The translations under genes were made by a program, and so were the position numbers. DNA of 22,567 nt from JBKPRX01 sp046734795 (GTDB taxonomy: Bacteria > Actinomycetota > Thermoleophilia > Gaiellales > Gaiellaceae), in the NCBI GenBank assembly GCA_046734795.1, contig JBKPRX010000061.1, positions 1 to 22,567 of the forward strand. The letters are read 5' to 3'. Shown here piece after piece: positions 14,706-20,809 of the stretch. How positions within the stretch are numbered: position 1 is the stretch's first letter; every line of letters begins with the position of its first letter. Below the pieces are notes generated by a model. It made no database searches, was not told where the DNA came from, and saw only the letters and a program-made list of their open reading frames with translations.

Positions 14706-15962
14706 ATGCCACGGGGCGTTGCCATCTTCGCGGTCGCCGCCGCGGCAGCGGTCGCTGCGCTCGCACCGCCTGCGTCGGCGTCGCCAAGCGTGCGGTACGG
14801 GATCCAAGACGACGCCTGGCTCGCCGCCGGCGACGGCACGCTGATGAACCGCCTCGACACCCTCGACCGGCTCGGTGTCGACGTCGTTCGCTTCTCGCTC
14901 CGCTGGAACGAGATCGCAGCCGCGGGTGCGGACGAAGCAAGCTGGGACTGGAGCAGCGCGGACGGCGTCCTCGCCGGTCTTCGGGCCCGGGGCATCGCCC
15001 CGGTGCTCACGCTCGTGGGTGCCCCGGCTTGGTCGAACGGAGGCCGGAGCCCGAACTGGGCCCCGCTGACCGGAACCACCTTCGCGGAGTTCGCGCGAGC
15101 CGCCGCGCGACGGTATCCGTGGGTGCGCGACTGGACGATCTGGAACGAGCCGAATCAGCCGCTGAGCTTCCGGCCCACGAGCCCCGCGACGTACGTGCGC
15201 CGCTTGCTGAACCCTGGTTACGCCGCGATCCACTCGGTGATCCCGCGCGCACTCGTCGCAGGCGGTGTCACAGCACCGCGCGCGAACGTGAACGGCGTCG
15301 ACCCGCTTTCCTGGATCCGCGGCATGCGCGCCGCCGGCGCGCGCCTCGACGTCTACGCACACCACCCGTATCCCGGAAGTCCGCGCGAGACGCCGTTCTC
15401 CGGCGGTTGCGGCTCGTGCTCTTCGATCACGATGGCGAATCTGCCCGCGCTGCTTGCAGCGGTCGCGCGCGCCTTCGGGCCGAAACGCGTCTGGCTGACG
15501 GAGTACGGCTACCAGACGAATCCGCCCGACCGCTTCTTCGGCGTGTCGCCGTTCCAGCAGGCGACGCTGATCGGCCTCGCTGCGCTGCGGGCCTACGAGC
15601 TTCCACGCGTCGACATGCTGATCCAGTTCATGTATCGCGACGAGGCCGACGTCGGCGCGTGGCAGAGCGGCCTCGTGACGAATGCAGGCGCGCCAAAGCC
15701 TGCGTTGGCGTCGTTCGCGCTACCGCTGGCGCAGTTGGCGCGACACGGAAGGCAAGTTGCCCTCTGGGGTCAGGTGCGACCCGGCAGCGGCCCGCAGCCG
15801 TATCGCCTGCAGGTCTTCCGCGGCGGCTGGCGCTGGCTGACGGCGACCGCCGCGACGTCGCCGCGCGGCTTCTTTCGGAGGGCGCTCGTCGCCGCTCCAG
15901 GCGTTCGTATCCGTGCCTGGTCGCCGCGCACCGGGTTCGGGACACCGTTGACGCTCGCGTAG
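14706..15962 (+). CDS. secreted glycoside hydrolase, (beta/alpha)8-barrel, PslG/GH39-like
   Basis: A 418-aa secreted enzyme. Residues 1-26 are a signal peptide with an ASA-S cleavage site. The barrel (about 30-345) shows 'RFSLRWNEIAAAG', the acid/base glutamate E148 in IWNEPN, 'YAHHPYP' and the probable nucleophile E266 in LTEYGYQT. This is the arrangement of clan GH-A enzymes, closest in style to PslG and GH39/GH5. The C-terminal 70 residues look like a small beta-sandwich ('LWGQVRPG', 'GGWRWL'). It would cut a beta-linked polysaccharide outside the membrane. The start at ATG 14706 has GCGGAA upstream and leaves a proper signal. The rhamnose genes downstream suggest an exopolysaccharide theme, but the substrate is unknown. 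Confidence 0.87.
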   Translation: MPRGVAIFAVAAAAAVAALAPPASASPSVRYGIQDDAWLAAGDGTLMNRLDTLDRLGVDVVRFSLRWNEIAAAGADEASWDWSSADGVLAGLRARGIAPVLTLVGAPAWSNGGRSPNWAPLTGTTFAEFARAAARRYPWVRDWTIWNEPNQPLSFRPTSPATYVRRLLNPGYAAIHSVIPRALVAGGVTAPRANVNGVDPLSWIRGMRAAGARLDVYAHHPYPGSPRETPFSGGCGSCSSITMANLPALLAAVARAFGPKRVWLTEYGYQTNPPDRFFGVSPFQQATLIGLAALRAYELPRVDMLIQFMYRDEADVGAWQSGLVTNAGAPKPALASFALPLAQLARHGRQVALWGQVRPGSGPQPYRLQVFRGGWRWLTATAATSPRGFFRRALVAAPGVRIRAWSPRTGFGTPLTLA

Positions 15963-15980
15963 TGACCCGACCGCTAACGA

Positions 15981-16005
15981 AGTCCTTGCAAGAAGGCAAC
16001 GGACT
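15981..16005 (+). terminator. hairpin after the glycoside hydrolase gene
   Basis: AGTCCTTGC (15981-15989) pairs with GCAACGGACT (15996-16005) around an AAGAAG loop with one bulged base. It sits 19 bases after the hydrolase stop and before the possible small ORF at 16036. There is no T-tract. Confidence 0.4.
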
Positions 16006-16021
16006 GCCAACGTGACCGGCG

Positions 16022-16027
16022 TAGCCT
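16022..16027 (+). promoter_or_regulatory. -10 box TAGCCT before the 22-codon ORF
   Basis: TAGCCT ends 8 bases before ATG 16036 and is the same hexamer as the one before the MMPL gene. It is the only apparent promoter between the glycoside hydrolase and the convergent NYN gene. Confidence 0.4.
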
Positions 16028-16035
16028 CCGCTCCA

Positions 16036-16104
16036 ATGCGGATCCTCGTCACTGCAGCTGCGCTCGTTGCGCTGCTCGCGCTCGTCCTGCCGGTCCATCC
16101 GTAG
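16036..16104 (+). CDS. possible 22-aa hydrophobic peptide
   Basis: ATG 16036 to TAG 16102-16104 encodes 22 aa, about MRILVTAAALVALLALVLPV followed by HP. It is a short basic start followed by one hydrophobic segment, like a bare signal peptide or a type I toxin-like peptide. A TAGCCT -10 box lies 8 bases upstream with no Shine-Dalgarno. It lies in a 148-base gap between the glycoside hydrolase and the convergent NYN gene, with a hairpin just before it. No family is recognised. So short an ORF could arise by chance or be the remnant of a longer secreted protein. Confidence 0.35.
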   Translation: MRILVTAAALVALLALVLPVHP

Positions 16105-16110
16105 GCGCGG

Positions 16111-16434
16111 CTAGCGGCCGCTGAGCTCGGCCAGGAATGTGCCGCCGCCGATCACGCGCGCAGCCATGGCGCCCGCGCGCCCGCGGAGCTCGCGGTCGGA
16201 CGTCACGAGCCAGTACGGCGCATAGTCCTGCGCGTGAGCAGCAAGCCAATCGTCCGCGCTTGCGCCTGCGCCGATCACGTCGTCGCCTTCGGCGGGCTTC
16301 GAGCCGTCGAAGACGAGGATGACGGCGAGGCCGTTGGCGCCTGCCCATGCGCGCGCGAGCTCGACGATCTGCTCGCGCGAGACGTTGGGCCAGCGGGAGC
16401 GGCGAACGTTCTCCGCATCCACGAGCACCGTCAC
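16111..16434 (-). CDS. NYN/PIN-like domain protein (YacP-like putative ribonuclease)
   Basis: A 107-aa single-domain protein. It has 'VTVLVDAENVRRSRWP' at the N terminus, VFDGSKP in the middle, SADDWL, and VTSDRELRGRA with 'ARVIGGGTFL' at the end. These are the conserved acidic positions of NYN/YacP-type PIN-fold nucleases. The relatives include ribosome-associated mRNA endonucleases, so RNA cleavage is the likely activity. I chose GTG 16434. A TTG at 16455 would add seven residues and overlap the rmlA start region. The gene diverges from rmlA across 20 bases and converges on the 22-codon ORF. Confidence 0.75.
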   Translation of the reverse strand: MTVLVDAENVRRSRWPNVSREQIVELARAWAGANGLAVILVFDGSKPAEGDDVIGAGASADDWLAAHAQDYAPYWLVTSDRELRGRAGAMAARVIGGGTFLAELSGR

Positions 16435-16439
16435 CGAAC

Positions 16440-16446
16440 TAGCATC
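16440..16446. promoter_or_regulatory. near-symmetric -10 core TAGCATC between NYN (-) and rmlA (+)
   Basis: TAGCAT (16440-16445) lies 9 bases before ATG 16455. On the minus strand GATGCT (16446-16441) lies 6 bases before GTG 16434. Only the outer T is missing from the minus-strand box. The layout repeats that at 3855 and 10961. Confidence 0.45.
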
Positions 16447-16454
16447 CCCGGCCA

Positions 16455-17195
16455 ATGAAGGGCGTCATCCTCGCAGGTGGTAGCGGCACGCGGCTTCATC
16501 CGTTGACGCGGATCACGAACAAGCACCTGCTGCCGTTGTACGACCGCCCGATGGTGACGTACGCGATCGAGGCGCTCGTCGGCGCAGGCATCACGGAGCT
16601 GATGCTCGTCACGGGCGGCACCCACGCGGGCGAGTTCTTCCGGCTACTCGGGAACGGACACGAGTACGGAATCGAGCGGCTCTTCTACGCGTATCAGGAG
16701 CAAGCCGGCGGGATCGCTGAAGCGCTCGCGCTCGCCGAGCGGTTCGTCGATCGCGACAAGGTTTGCGTGATGCTTGCCGACAACGTCTTCGAGCGCTCGC
16801 TGAAGCCGGTAGTCGAGAACTTCGATCGGCAGGAGCGCGGCGGGCGAATCGTTCTTGCGCACGTCGAAGAGGCGGAGCACCTGCGCCATCTGGGCGTCGC
16901 TGTGCAAGCCGACGACGGGCGCGTCGAACGAATCCTCGAGAAACCCGAAACCCCGCCGAGCCACTACGCCGTCACTGGGGTCTACTTCTACGACGGCGAC
17001 GTGTGGGACGTCGTGCCGACGCTGAAACCCTCCGGCCGAGGCGAGCTCGAGATCACCGACGTCAACAACTGGTACGTCGAGCATGGCGCGATGGAGGCCG
17101 ACGTCGTCGACGGCTTCTGGGGCGACGCGGGCGAGTCGATCACCGCGTACTACGAGGTGAACGACTTCGTCCGGCGGAACGGAGTGAACAGGTGA
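16455..17195 (+). CDS. rmlA: glucose-1-phosphate thymidylyltransferase, short form
   Basis: A 246-aa nucleotidyltransferase. The signature GGSGTRLHPLT spans residues 8-18, with K23 following. The central QEQAGGIAEAL sits at about 81-91, the metal-binding Asp is D109 in LADNVFE, and 'HYAVTGVYFYDGDVWDVV' and the GELEITDVNNWY segment follow. It makes dTDP-glucose from glucose-1-phosphate and dTTP, the first step to dTDP-L-rhamnose. Classical RmlA has about 290 residues, and here the C-terminal helical extension that carries the allosteric interface is missing. A UDP or other NDP specificity cannot be excluded. It starts the rmlA-C-D operon, and its TGA overlaps the next GTG (GTGA). Confidence 0.88.
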   Translation: MKGVILAGGSGTRLHPLTRITNKHLLPLYDRPMVTYAIEALVGAGITELMLVTGGTHAGEFFRLLGNGHEYGIERLFYAYQEQAGGIAEALALAERFVDRDKVCVMLADNVFERSLKPVVENFDRQERGGRIVLAHVEEAEHLRHLGVAVQADDGRVERILEKPETPPSHYAVTGVYFYDGDVWDVVPTLKPSGRGELEITDVNNWYVEHGAMEADVVDGFWGDAGESITAYYEVNDFVRRNGVNR

Positions 17196-17653
17196 TCGTC
17201 CAGCGCTTCGAGCTCTCGCGGCACGAGGACGAGCGCGGCTGGTTCATGGAGCTCGCGCGGTTGGCCGACCTGCCGAAGCCGGCGCGCCAGGCGAACCTCG
17301 CGTCGTCACGCAAGGGCGTGATTCGCGGCCTGCACTACCACGAGCGCGGCCAGGACGACCTTTTCCTGTGTCTGCATGGAATGGCGCGCGTGGTCGTGCT
17401 CGATCGCGCGACCGGCGAGACGTTCAGCGAGGACATCGGCGAGGACAACCCGGTCGGCATCTACGTGCCGGGGAACCATGCACACGGATACGAGGCGCTC
17501 ACCGACGGCTGCCTCATCTGTTACCTCGTCACCGAGGAGTACGACCCCGCCGACCCGGACGAGCATGGCCTTCCGTGGGACGACGATCGCGTCCGTCATC
17601 TCTGGAGCACGACATCGCCGATCCTGTCATCGCGGGACCAAAGCGTCTCCTGA
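17192..17653 (+). CDS. rmlC: dTDP-4-dehydrorhamnose 3,5-epimerase-like protein
   Basis: A 153-aa cupin of the RmlC family. RGLHY at 45-49 contains the catalytic base H48. 'LHGMARVVVLD' and the 'PGNHAHGYEAL' strand follow, then YLVTEEYDPADPDEHGLPWD, which matches the usual ending 'Y.p..E.g..WdDP'. The protein is about 30 residues shorter than typical RmlC, and a C-3 or C-5 only epimerase is possible. It would epimerise dTDP-4-keto-6-deoxyglucose. GTG 17192 is supported by the GTGA overlap with rmlA and a GGAG about 10 bases upstream. Confidence 0.85.
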   Translation: MIVQRFELSRHEDERGWFMELARLADLPKPARQANLASSRKGVIRGLHYHERGQDDLFLCLHGMARVVVLDRATGETFSEDIGEDNPVGIYVPGNHAHGYEALTDGCLICYLVTEEYDPADPDEHGLPWDDDRVRHLWSTTSPILSSRDQSVS

Positions 17654-18426
17654 TCACCGGCGCAGGCGGCCAGCTCGGTCGCGCGCTGGCTGAGACGTTC
17701 CCTGAGGCAGTTGCGCTCACGCGTGCGGAGTGGGACGTGACGATGCCGCCGCCGCCGCTCGAGCCTCCGCCGGACGTCGTGTTCCACGCGGCTGCGTGGA
17801 CGGACGTCGACGGCGCGGAAGACGATCCGCAAGGCGCGGCGGCTGTCAACGTCGGCGGCACGCTCAATGCCGCGGCGCTGGGAGCGCCGCTCGTCTATTT
17901 CTCGAGCGACTACGTCTTCGACGGCGAGAAGCGCGACCCGTACCTCGAGTCGGATCACACGAATCCGCGTTCCGCCTACGGGCGGACGAAGCTGCACGGC
18001 GAAGCGGCGGCCGGCGACAACGCGTGGATCGTGCGGAGCTCGTGGCTCTTCGGCGCGACCGGACACAACTTCGTCCGAACGATGCTGGCGCTCGGCGCAG
18101 AGCGCGACGAGGTCGCCGTCGTGGACGATCAGCGCGGGTGTCCCACGTACGTCGGCCATCTGGCGAAGGCAACGCGTGAGGTGCTCGCGCTGCCGCCCGG
18201 GCGCTGGCACATCGCGGCGGAGGGCGACTGCACCTGGGCCGACTTCGCGGAGGCGATCTTCGAGGAGGCTGGGCTCGCCTGCCGGGTGAGGCGCATCACA
18301 TCCGAGGAGCTCGGACGACCGGCGCCGCGACCGGCGTATTCCGTCTTGCGAAGCGAGCGTCCGAATGCGCCGATGTTGCCCCATTGGCGCGAGGGATTGC
18401 GCGCGTGCCTCGCGCGGCTCGACTAG
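17575..18426 (+). CDS. rmlD: dTDP-4-dehydrorhamnose reductase-like protein, start uncertain
   Basis: An extended short-chain dehydrogenase of the RmlD family that reduces dTDP-4-keto-rhamnose to dTDP-L-rhamnose. Numbered from 17575, it has the nucleotide-binding GAGGQLG at 29-35, 'VVFHAAAWTDVDGAE', SSDYVFDG at 110-117 and the catalytic Y135-x-x-x-K139. The 'DDQRGCPTY' and 'GRWHIAAEG' segments are also typical. The start is unclear. GTG 17575 is the nearest usual codon but overlaps rmlC by 79 bases and adds a tail before KRLLITGAGG. CTG 17650 would overlap the rmlC stop as CTGA but shortens the first strand. CTG 17602 is a third choice. Confidence 0.85.
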   Translation: MGRRSRPSSLEHDIADPVIAGPKRLLITGAGGQLGRALAETFPEAVALTRAEWDVTMPPPPLEPPPDVVFHAAAWTDVDGAEDDPQGAAAVNVGGTLNAAALGAPLVYFSSDYVFDGEKRDPYLESDHTNPRSAYGRTKLHGEAAAGDNAWIVRSSWLFGATGHNFVRTMLALGAERDEVAVVDDQRGCPTYVGHLAKATREVLALPPGRWHIAAEGDCTWADFAEAIFEEAGLACRVRRITSEELGRPAPRPAYSVLRSERPNAPMLPHWREGLRACLARLD

Positions 18427-18429
18427 GTT
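18424..18429 (+). promoter_or_regulatory. -10 box TAGGTT for the LysE-family gene
   Basis: TAGGTT begins at the rmlD stop codon and ends 6 bases before GTG 18436, with no Shine-Dalgarno. The gene may have its own leaderless message in addition to read-through from the rml operon. Confidence 0.5.
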
Positions 18430-18435
18430 CTGGGT

Positions 18436-19062
18436 GTGCCTTCCGCCGCGACCTACGCGCTCTTTCTCGTTGCGGCGCTGACGCTGCTCGCGATTCCGGG
18501 ACCCGCCGTCGCCTACATCGTCGGCCAGAGCATCAGCGGCGGCCGGCGCGCAGGTTTCGTCTCGGTGGCCGGCATCTCGACCGGATCGCTCGTGCACACG
18601 CTGGCCGCCGTTGTTGGCTTGTCGGCGCTCCTGACCCGGTCTGCGGTCGCCTTCGACGTCGTTCGTCTCGCCGGCGCTGCGTACCTCATCGTCCTCGGGC
18701 TCTTGCGACTGTTCGGCCGCGACTCGGAGACGCGCGACGAGCTGAAGCGTGAACGCACGCTCCGCCGGACGTACGCACATGGCGTCCTCGTCAACGTGCT
18801 CAACCCGAAGACGGCGCTCTTCTTCCTCGCGTTCCTGCCGCAATTCGTCGACGTGGACGCGGGGCACGTGTGGTTGCAGCTGCTCGTGCTCGGCGTCAGC
18901 TTCGCCGCGCTCGGACTCGTGAGCGACGGCATGTACGCGCTCGCGGCGGGAACGGCTGCCGAGCGGCTGCGGGGCCGCAAACGTCTGACGACGATGCTCG
19001 AGCGTCGTGTGCCGGGCGTTTTGTTCATCGGCCTCGGCGCCTTTGCCGCCGCACGCCGCTAG
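18436..19062 (+). CDS. LysE/RhtB family amino-acid exporter
   Basis: A 208-aa integral membrane protein of the LysE family. The start has the hallmark 'LLAIPGPAVAYIVGQSISGG', followed by 'RAGFVSVAGISTGSLVHTL' and the central 'LVNVLNPKTALFFLAFLPQF', which is diagnostic. About six hydrophobic segments are present, and the total length is normal for the family. Relatives export lysine, homoserine, threonine or other small metabolites, and the substrate is not evident. The start is GTG 18436, 6 bases after TAGGTT. Its stop is 13 bases from the facing stop of the tail-tube gene. Confidence 0.92.
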   Translation: MPSAATYALFLVAALTLLAIPGPAVAYIVGQSISGGRRAGFVSVAGISTGSLVHTLAAVVGLSALLTRSAVAFDVVRLAGAAYLIVLGLLRLFGRDSETRDELKRERTLRRTYAHGVLVNVLNPKTALFFLAFLPQFVDVDAGHVWLQLLVLGVSFAALGLVSDGMYALAAGTAAERLRGRKRLTTMLERRVPGVLFIGLGAFAAARR

Positions 19063-19075
19063 GTGCCCGGCTCGG

Positions 19076-19528
19076 TTACTCGAGCTCGAGCCGCTCGTAC
19101 GCGAGCGTGATCTCCTCCATCGCGACGTCATGCGACGCCGCATTCATCGGACCCGAGACGTGCTTGATGATCCGCGCCCGATGGAGCTTCCACGTCATCA
19201 CCGTCGCTGTGTGGTCCTCGTTCATCAGCTGGATCGTGACGTTGCGGTATGCGTTCTGATCGCCATTGCGGATGTCGTTCAGCCACTGGTAGAGCGAAAG
19301 CGAGCCGATGATGCCGCGCTTCAGCGTCACGTCGGCTGCGCGGTTCAGGCCGGTGATCTTCCGCACCGAGTTCTCTCGCTCGTTGCCGTTGCGGTACTCG
19401 ATCACGTCGACGCTCTGCGCGATCGGGCCCACCTCGTGGAAGCCGGCGTCGGCCCCGTCGGTCACGCCGGTGCCGATGTCGACGAGGAAGTTGAACTGCG
19501 CGTAGGGCCGATCTCGCTGCTGCGCCAT
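19076..19528 (-). CDS. contractile-tail tube protein (gp19-like / eCIS tube family)
   Basis: A 150-aa protein of the conserved tail-tube family shared by T4-like phages and extracellular contractile injection systems. It shows 'YAQFNFLVDIGTG', 'GFHEVGPIAQSVDVIEYRNG', 'LKRGIIGSLSLYQWLNDIRNG', 'NVTIQLMNEDH' and the closing 'MEEITLAYERLELE'. Such proteins form hexameric rings that stack into the inner tube expelled by the sheath. The ATG at 19528 has a strong AAAGGAG Shine-Dalgarno 7 bases upstream, unlike the leaderless genes in this window. It starts 2 bases after the previous tube gene and is surely coupled to it. No sheath, spike, baseplate or AAA+ gene lies nearby. Confidence 0.88.
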   Translation of the reverse strand: MAQQRDRPYAQFNFLVDIGTGVTDGADAGFHEVGPIAQSVDVIEYRNGNERENSVRKITGLNRAADVTLKRGIIGSLSLYQWLNDIRNGDQNAYRNVTIQLMNEDHTATVMTWKLHRARIIKHVSGPMNAASHDVAMEEITLAYERLELE

Positions 19529-19530
19529 CT

Positions 19531-20013
19531 TCAGGCTCCTTTGGTCGAGGCTCGGTGAGGTCGGGAACGCTCCGCGACCCAGACGAGGTCGTCGAAGGCA
19601 AGCTCGATCTCCTCGTACGCGACGGCTGTCTGCAGCGCGTCGAAGGAAGGGCCGGACCACCGGCAGGGCCAGGCGCGAACGAGCCGCCACGCGTTCACGG
19701 CGCGACCGCCGGGACCTGAGAGCTGGCGGATCGTCACAGAGCGAAGATCCCGTTCGCCGGCGGCGATGCGCTGCCGCCATTCGAAGAGCGCGCGCGAGTC
19801 GGTGAGCGCCCGCCGCAGCACGACCGTCTCGTGGTAGTGCCGCGGCGGGTCCGGCGCCGCGTCGAGATCAGTCGCCGAGGTCAACCGCGTCACTTCGGAG
19901 AAGCCGAACTCCTCGCGGCCGATCAGCACCTGGAAGTGGCTCGTCCCGAGCAGAGGCTCGCGTGTCTCGGCGTCCACGCAGCGGACGGTAACCGGCGATG
20001 TGCATTCCGGCAA
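19531..20013 (-). CDS. second tail-tube-like protein (divergent gp19/eCIS tube family)
   Basis: A 160-aa protein with the same fold pattern as the downstream tube gene but more divergent. 'SHFQVLIGREEFGFSEVTRL' replaces the FNFLVDIG strand, 'VVLRRALTDSRALFEWRQRI' matches LKRGIIGSLSLYQWLNDI, 'DLRSVTIRQLSGPGG' matches NVTIQLMNEDH, and 'VAYEEIELAFDDL' matches VAMEEITLAYERL. It has an extra basic tail (RSRPHRASTKGA). Contractile injection loci usually hold a main tube protein plus a variant that caps or adapts the tube, which this could be. The start is uncertain: TTG 20013 gives the longest form, and GTG 19977 removes 12 residues. It lies 60 bases after the methyltransferase stop. Confidence 0.78.
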   Translation of the reverse strand: MPECTSPVTVRCVDAETREPLLGTSHFQVLIGREEFGFSEVTRLTSATDLDAAPDPPRHYHETVVLRRALTDSRALFEWRQRIAAGERDLRSVTIRQLSGPGGRAVNAWRLVRAWPCRWSGPSFDALQTAVAYEEIELAFDDLVWVAERSRPHRASTKGA

Positions 20014-20051
20014 CGATTTCGCACTGCCGCGTCGATTCGGTATCTGACACC

Positions 20052-20075
20052 GAGGCCGCCAGGCGCCGCGGCCTC
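20052..20075 (-). terminator. inverted repeat at the end of the methyltransferase gene
   Basis: GAGGCCGC (20052-20059) and GCGGCCTC (20068-20075) form a perfect 8-bp stem with an 8-base loop, overlapping the methyltransferase stop codon. There is no T-tract. It may terminate or attenuate transcription between the ABC operon and the tube genes. Confidence 0.45.
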
Positions 20076-20805
20076 AGCGGGGCTTCGTCCAGACCGAAAC
20101 GTGTCGTCGGCTCTCGCTTGTGAACGGCTCGCGCTGCCAGCCGCCCCGGCGCTCGCGGAGCGTCATACCCGCGAGGCGTGCCATCAGATCGAGCTCGGAC
20201 GGCCACACATAACGAAACGGGATGGATCGCGCGGCGCCCTCGCCATCACCGAATGAGTAGTGATGCGAGATCAGGTGCTGCGAGACAACGTCGTATTCGT
20301 CAAAGCCGAGCCGCGTCGGCGAGACGAGAAAAGGCCGGACGGTCTCGCCCGGCGGCAGCCGCTGCAGCTGCGGGACACCCACCTCGACGACGAAGCTGCC
20401 GCCGGGCTCGAGCTGGGACGCCGCGTTCAAGAAGCATGCGACCTGTTCGTCCTGCGTCGTCAGGTTGTTGATCGTGTTGAAGACGAGGTAAACGAGCGCG
20501 AATGTTCGTCCGAAGTGCGTCGTCGCGAAGTCGCCTCGGACAACGTCGATCGCCTCGGCGCCCGGCTTCTCGCGGAAGCGCGCCAGCATCGCATCCGAGA
20601 GGTCGATGCCGAAGACGTCAACTCCGCGTTCGCTCAGCGGCAGTGCGATCCGGCCGGTGCCGATGCCGAATTCGAGCGCGGCGCCATCGCCTGCAATCGC
20701 GGCCAGGAAGTCGGCCGTTGCAGCGATGGTCGCCGGCTCGAATTCCTCACCGACGGAGTCGTCGTACGCCGCTGCGACCTCGTTGTCGAAGTGATCGATC
20801 GGCAT
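20074..20805 (-). CDS. class I SAM-dependent methyltransferase
   Basis: A 243-aa methyltransferase. Motif I is ALEFGIGTGRIALPL (about 43-57), followed by the acidic end of strand 2 in VDVFGIDLSDAML. 'DVVRGDFATTHFGRTFALVY' and 'NTINNLTTQDEQVACFLNAA' follow, and the C-terminal half has 'VWPSELDLMARLAGMTLRER', as in small-molecule methyltransferases. The substrate is unknown. Its ATG is 4 bases after the permease stop, so it belongs to the ABC operon. A product-modifying enzyme beside an exporter is a common arrangement for secondary metabolites, but that is only a suggestion. Confidence 0.87.
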   Translation of the reverse strand: MPIDHFDNEVAAAYDDSVGEEFEPATIAATADFLAAIAGDGAALEFGIGTGRIALPLSERGVDVFGIDLSDAMLARFREKPGAEAIDVVRGDFATTHFGRTFALVYLVFNTINNLTTQDEQVACFLNAASQLEPGGSFVVEVGVPQLQRLPPGETVRPFLVSPTRLGFDEYDVVSQHLISHHYSFGDGEGAARSIPFRYVWPSELDLMARLAGMTLRERRGGWQREPFTSESRRHVSVWTKPR

Positions 20806-20809
20806 GGCC

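Noticed and set aside
14628..15365. Upstream extension of the propeller lipoprotein frame
   Set aside because: It would bury the signal peptide and lipobox at residue about 265 and lies antisense to the hydrolase.
14672..16015. Long open frame overlapping the glycoside hydrolase gene
   Set aside because: Very Arg-rich, with no domain pattern. It is a GC-driven shadow of the real frame with the WNEPN and LTEYGY motifs.
17596..19143. 515-codon minus-strand frame across rmlD and the LysE gene
   Set aside because: Composition is typical of antisense shadow ORFs (Arg/Glu/His-rich), and the plus strand carries clear families there.
19076..20013. Prophage remnant as the explanation for the tube genes
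   Set aside because: No integrase, attachment-site repeat, capsid, terminase or other tail gene nearby, and composition matches the surroundings. It cannot be fully excluded.
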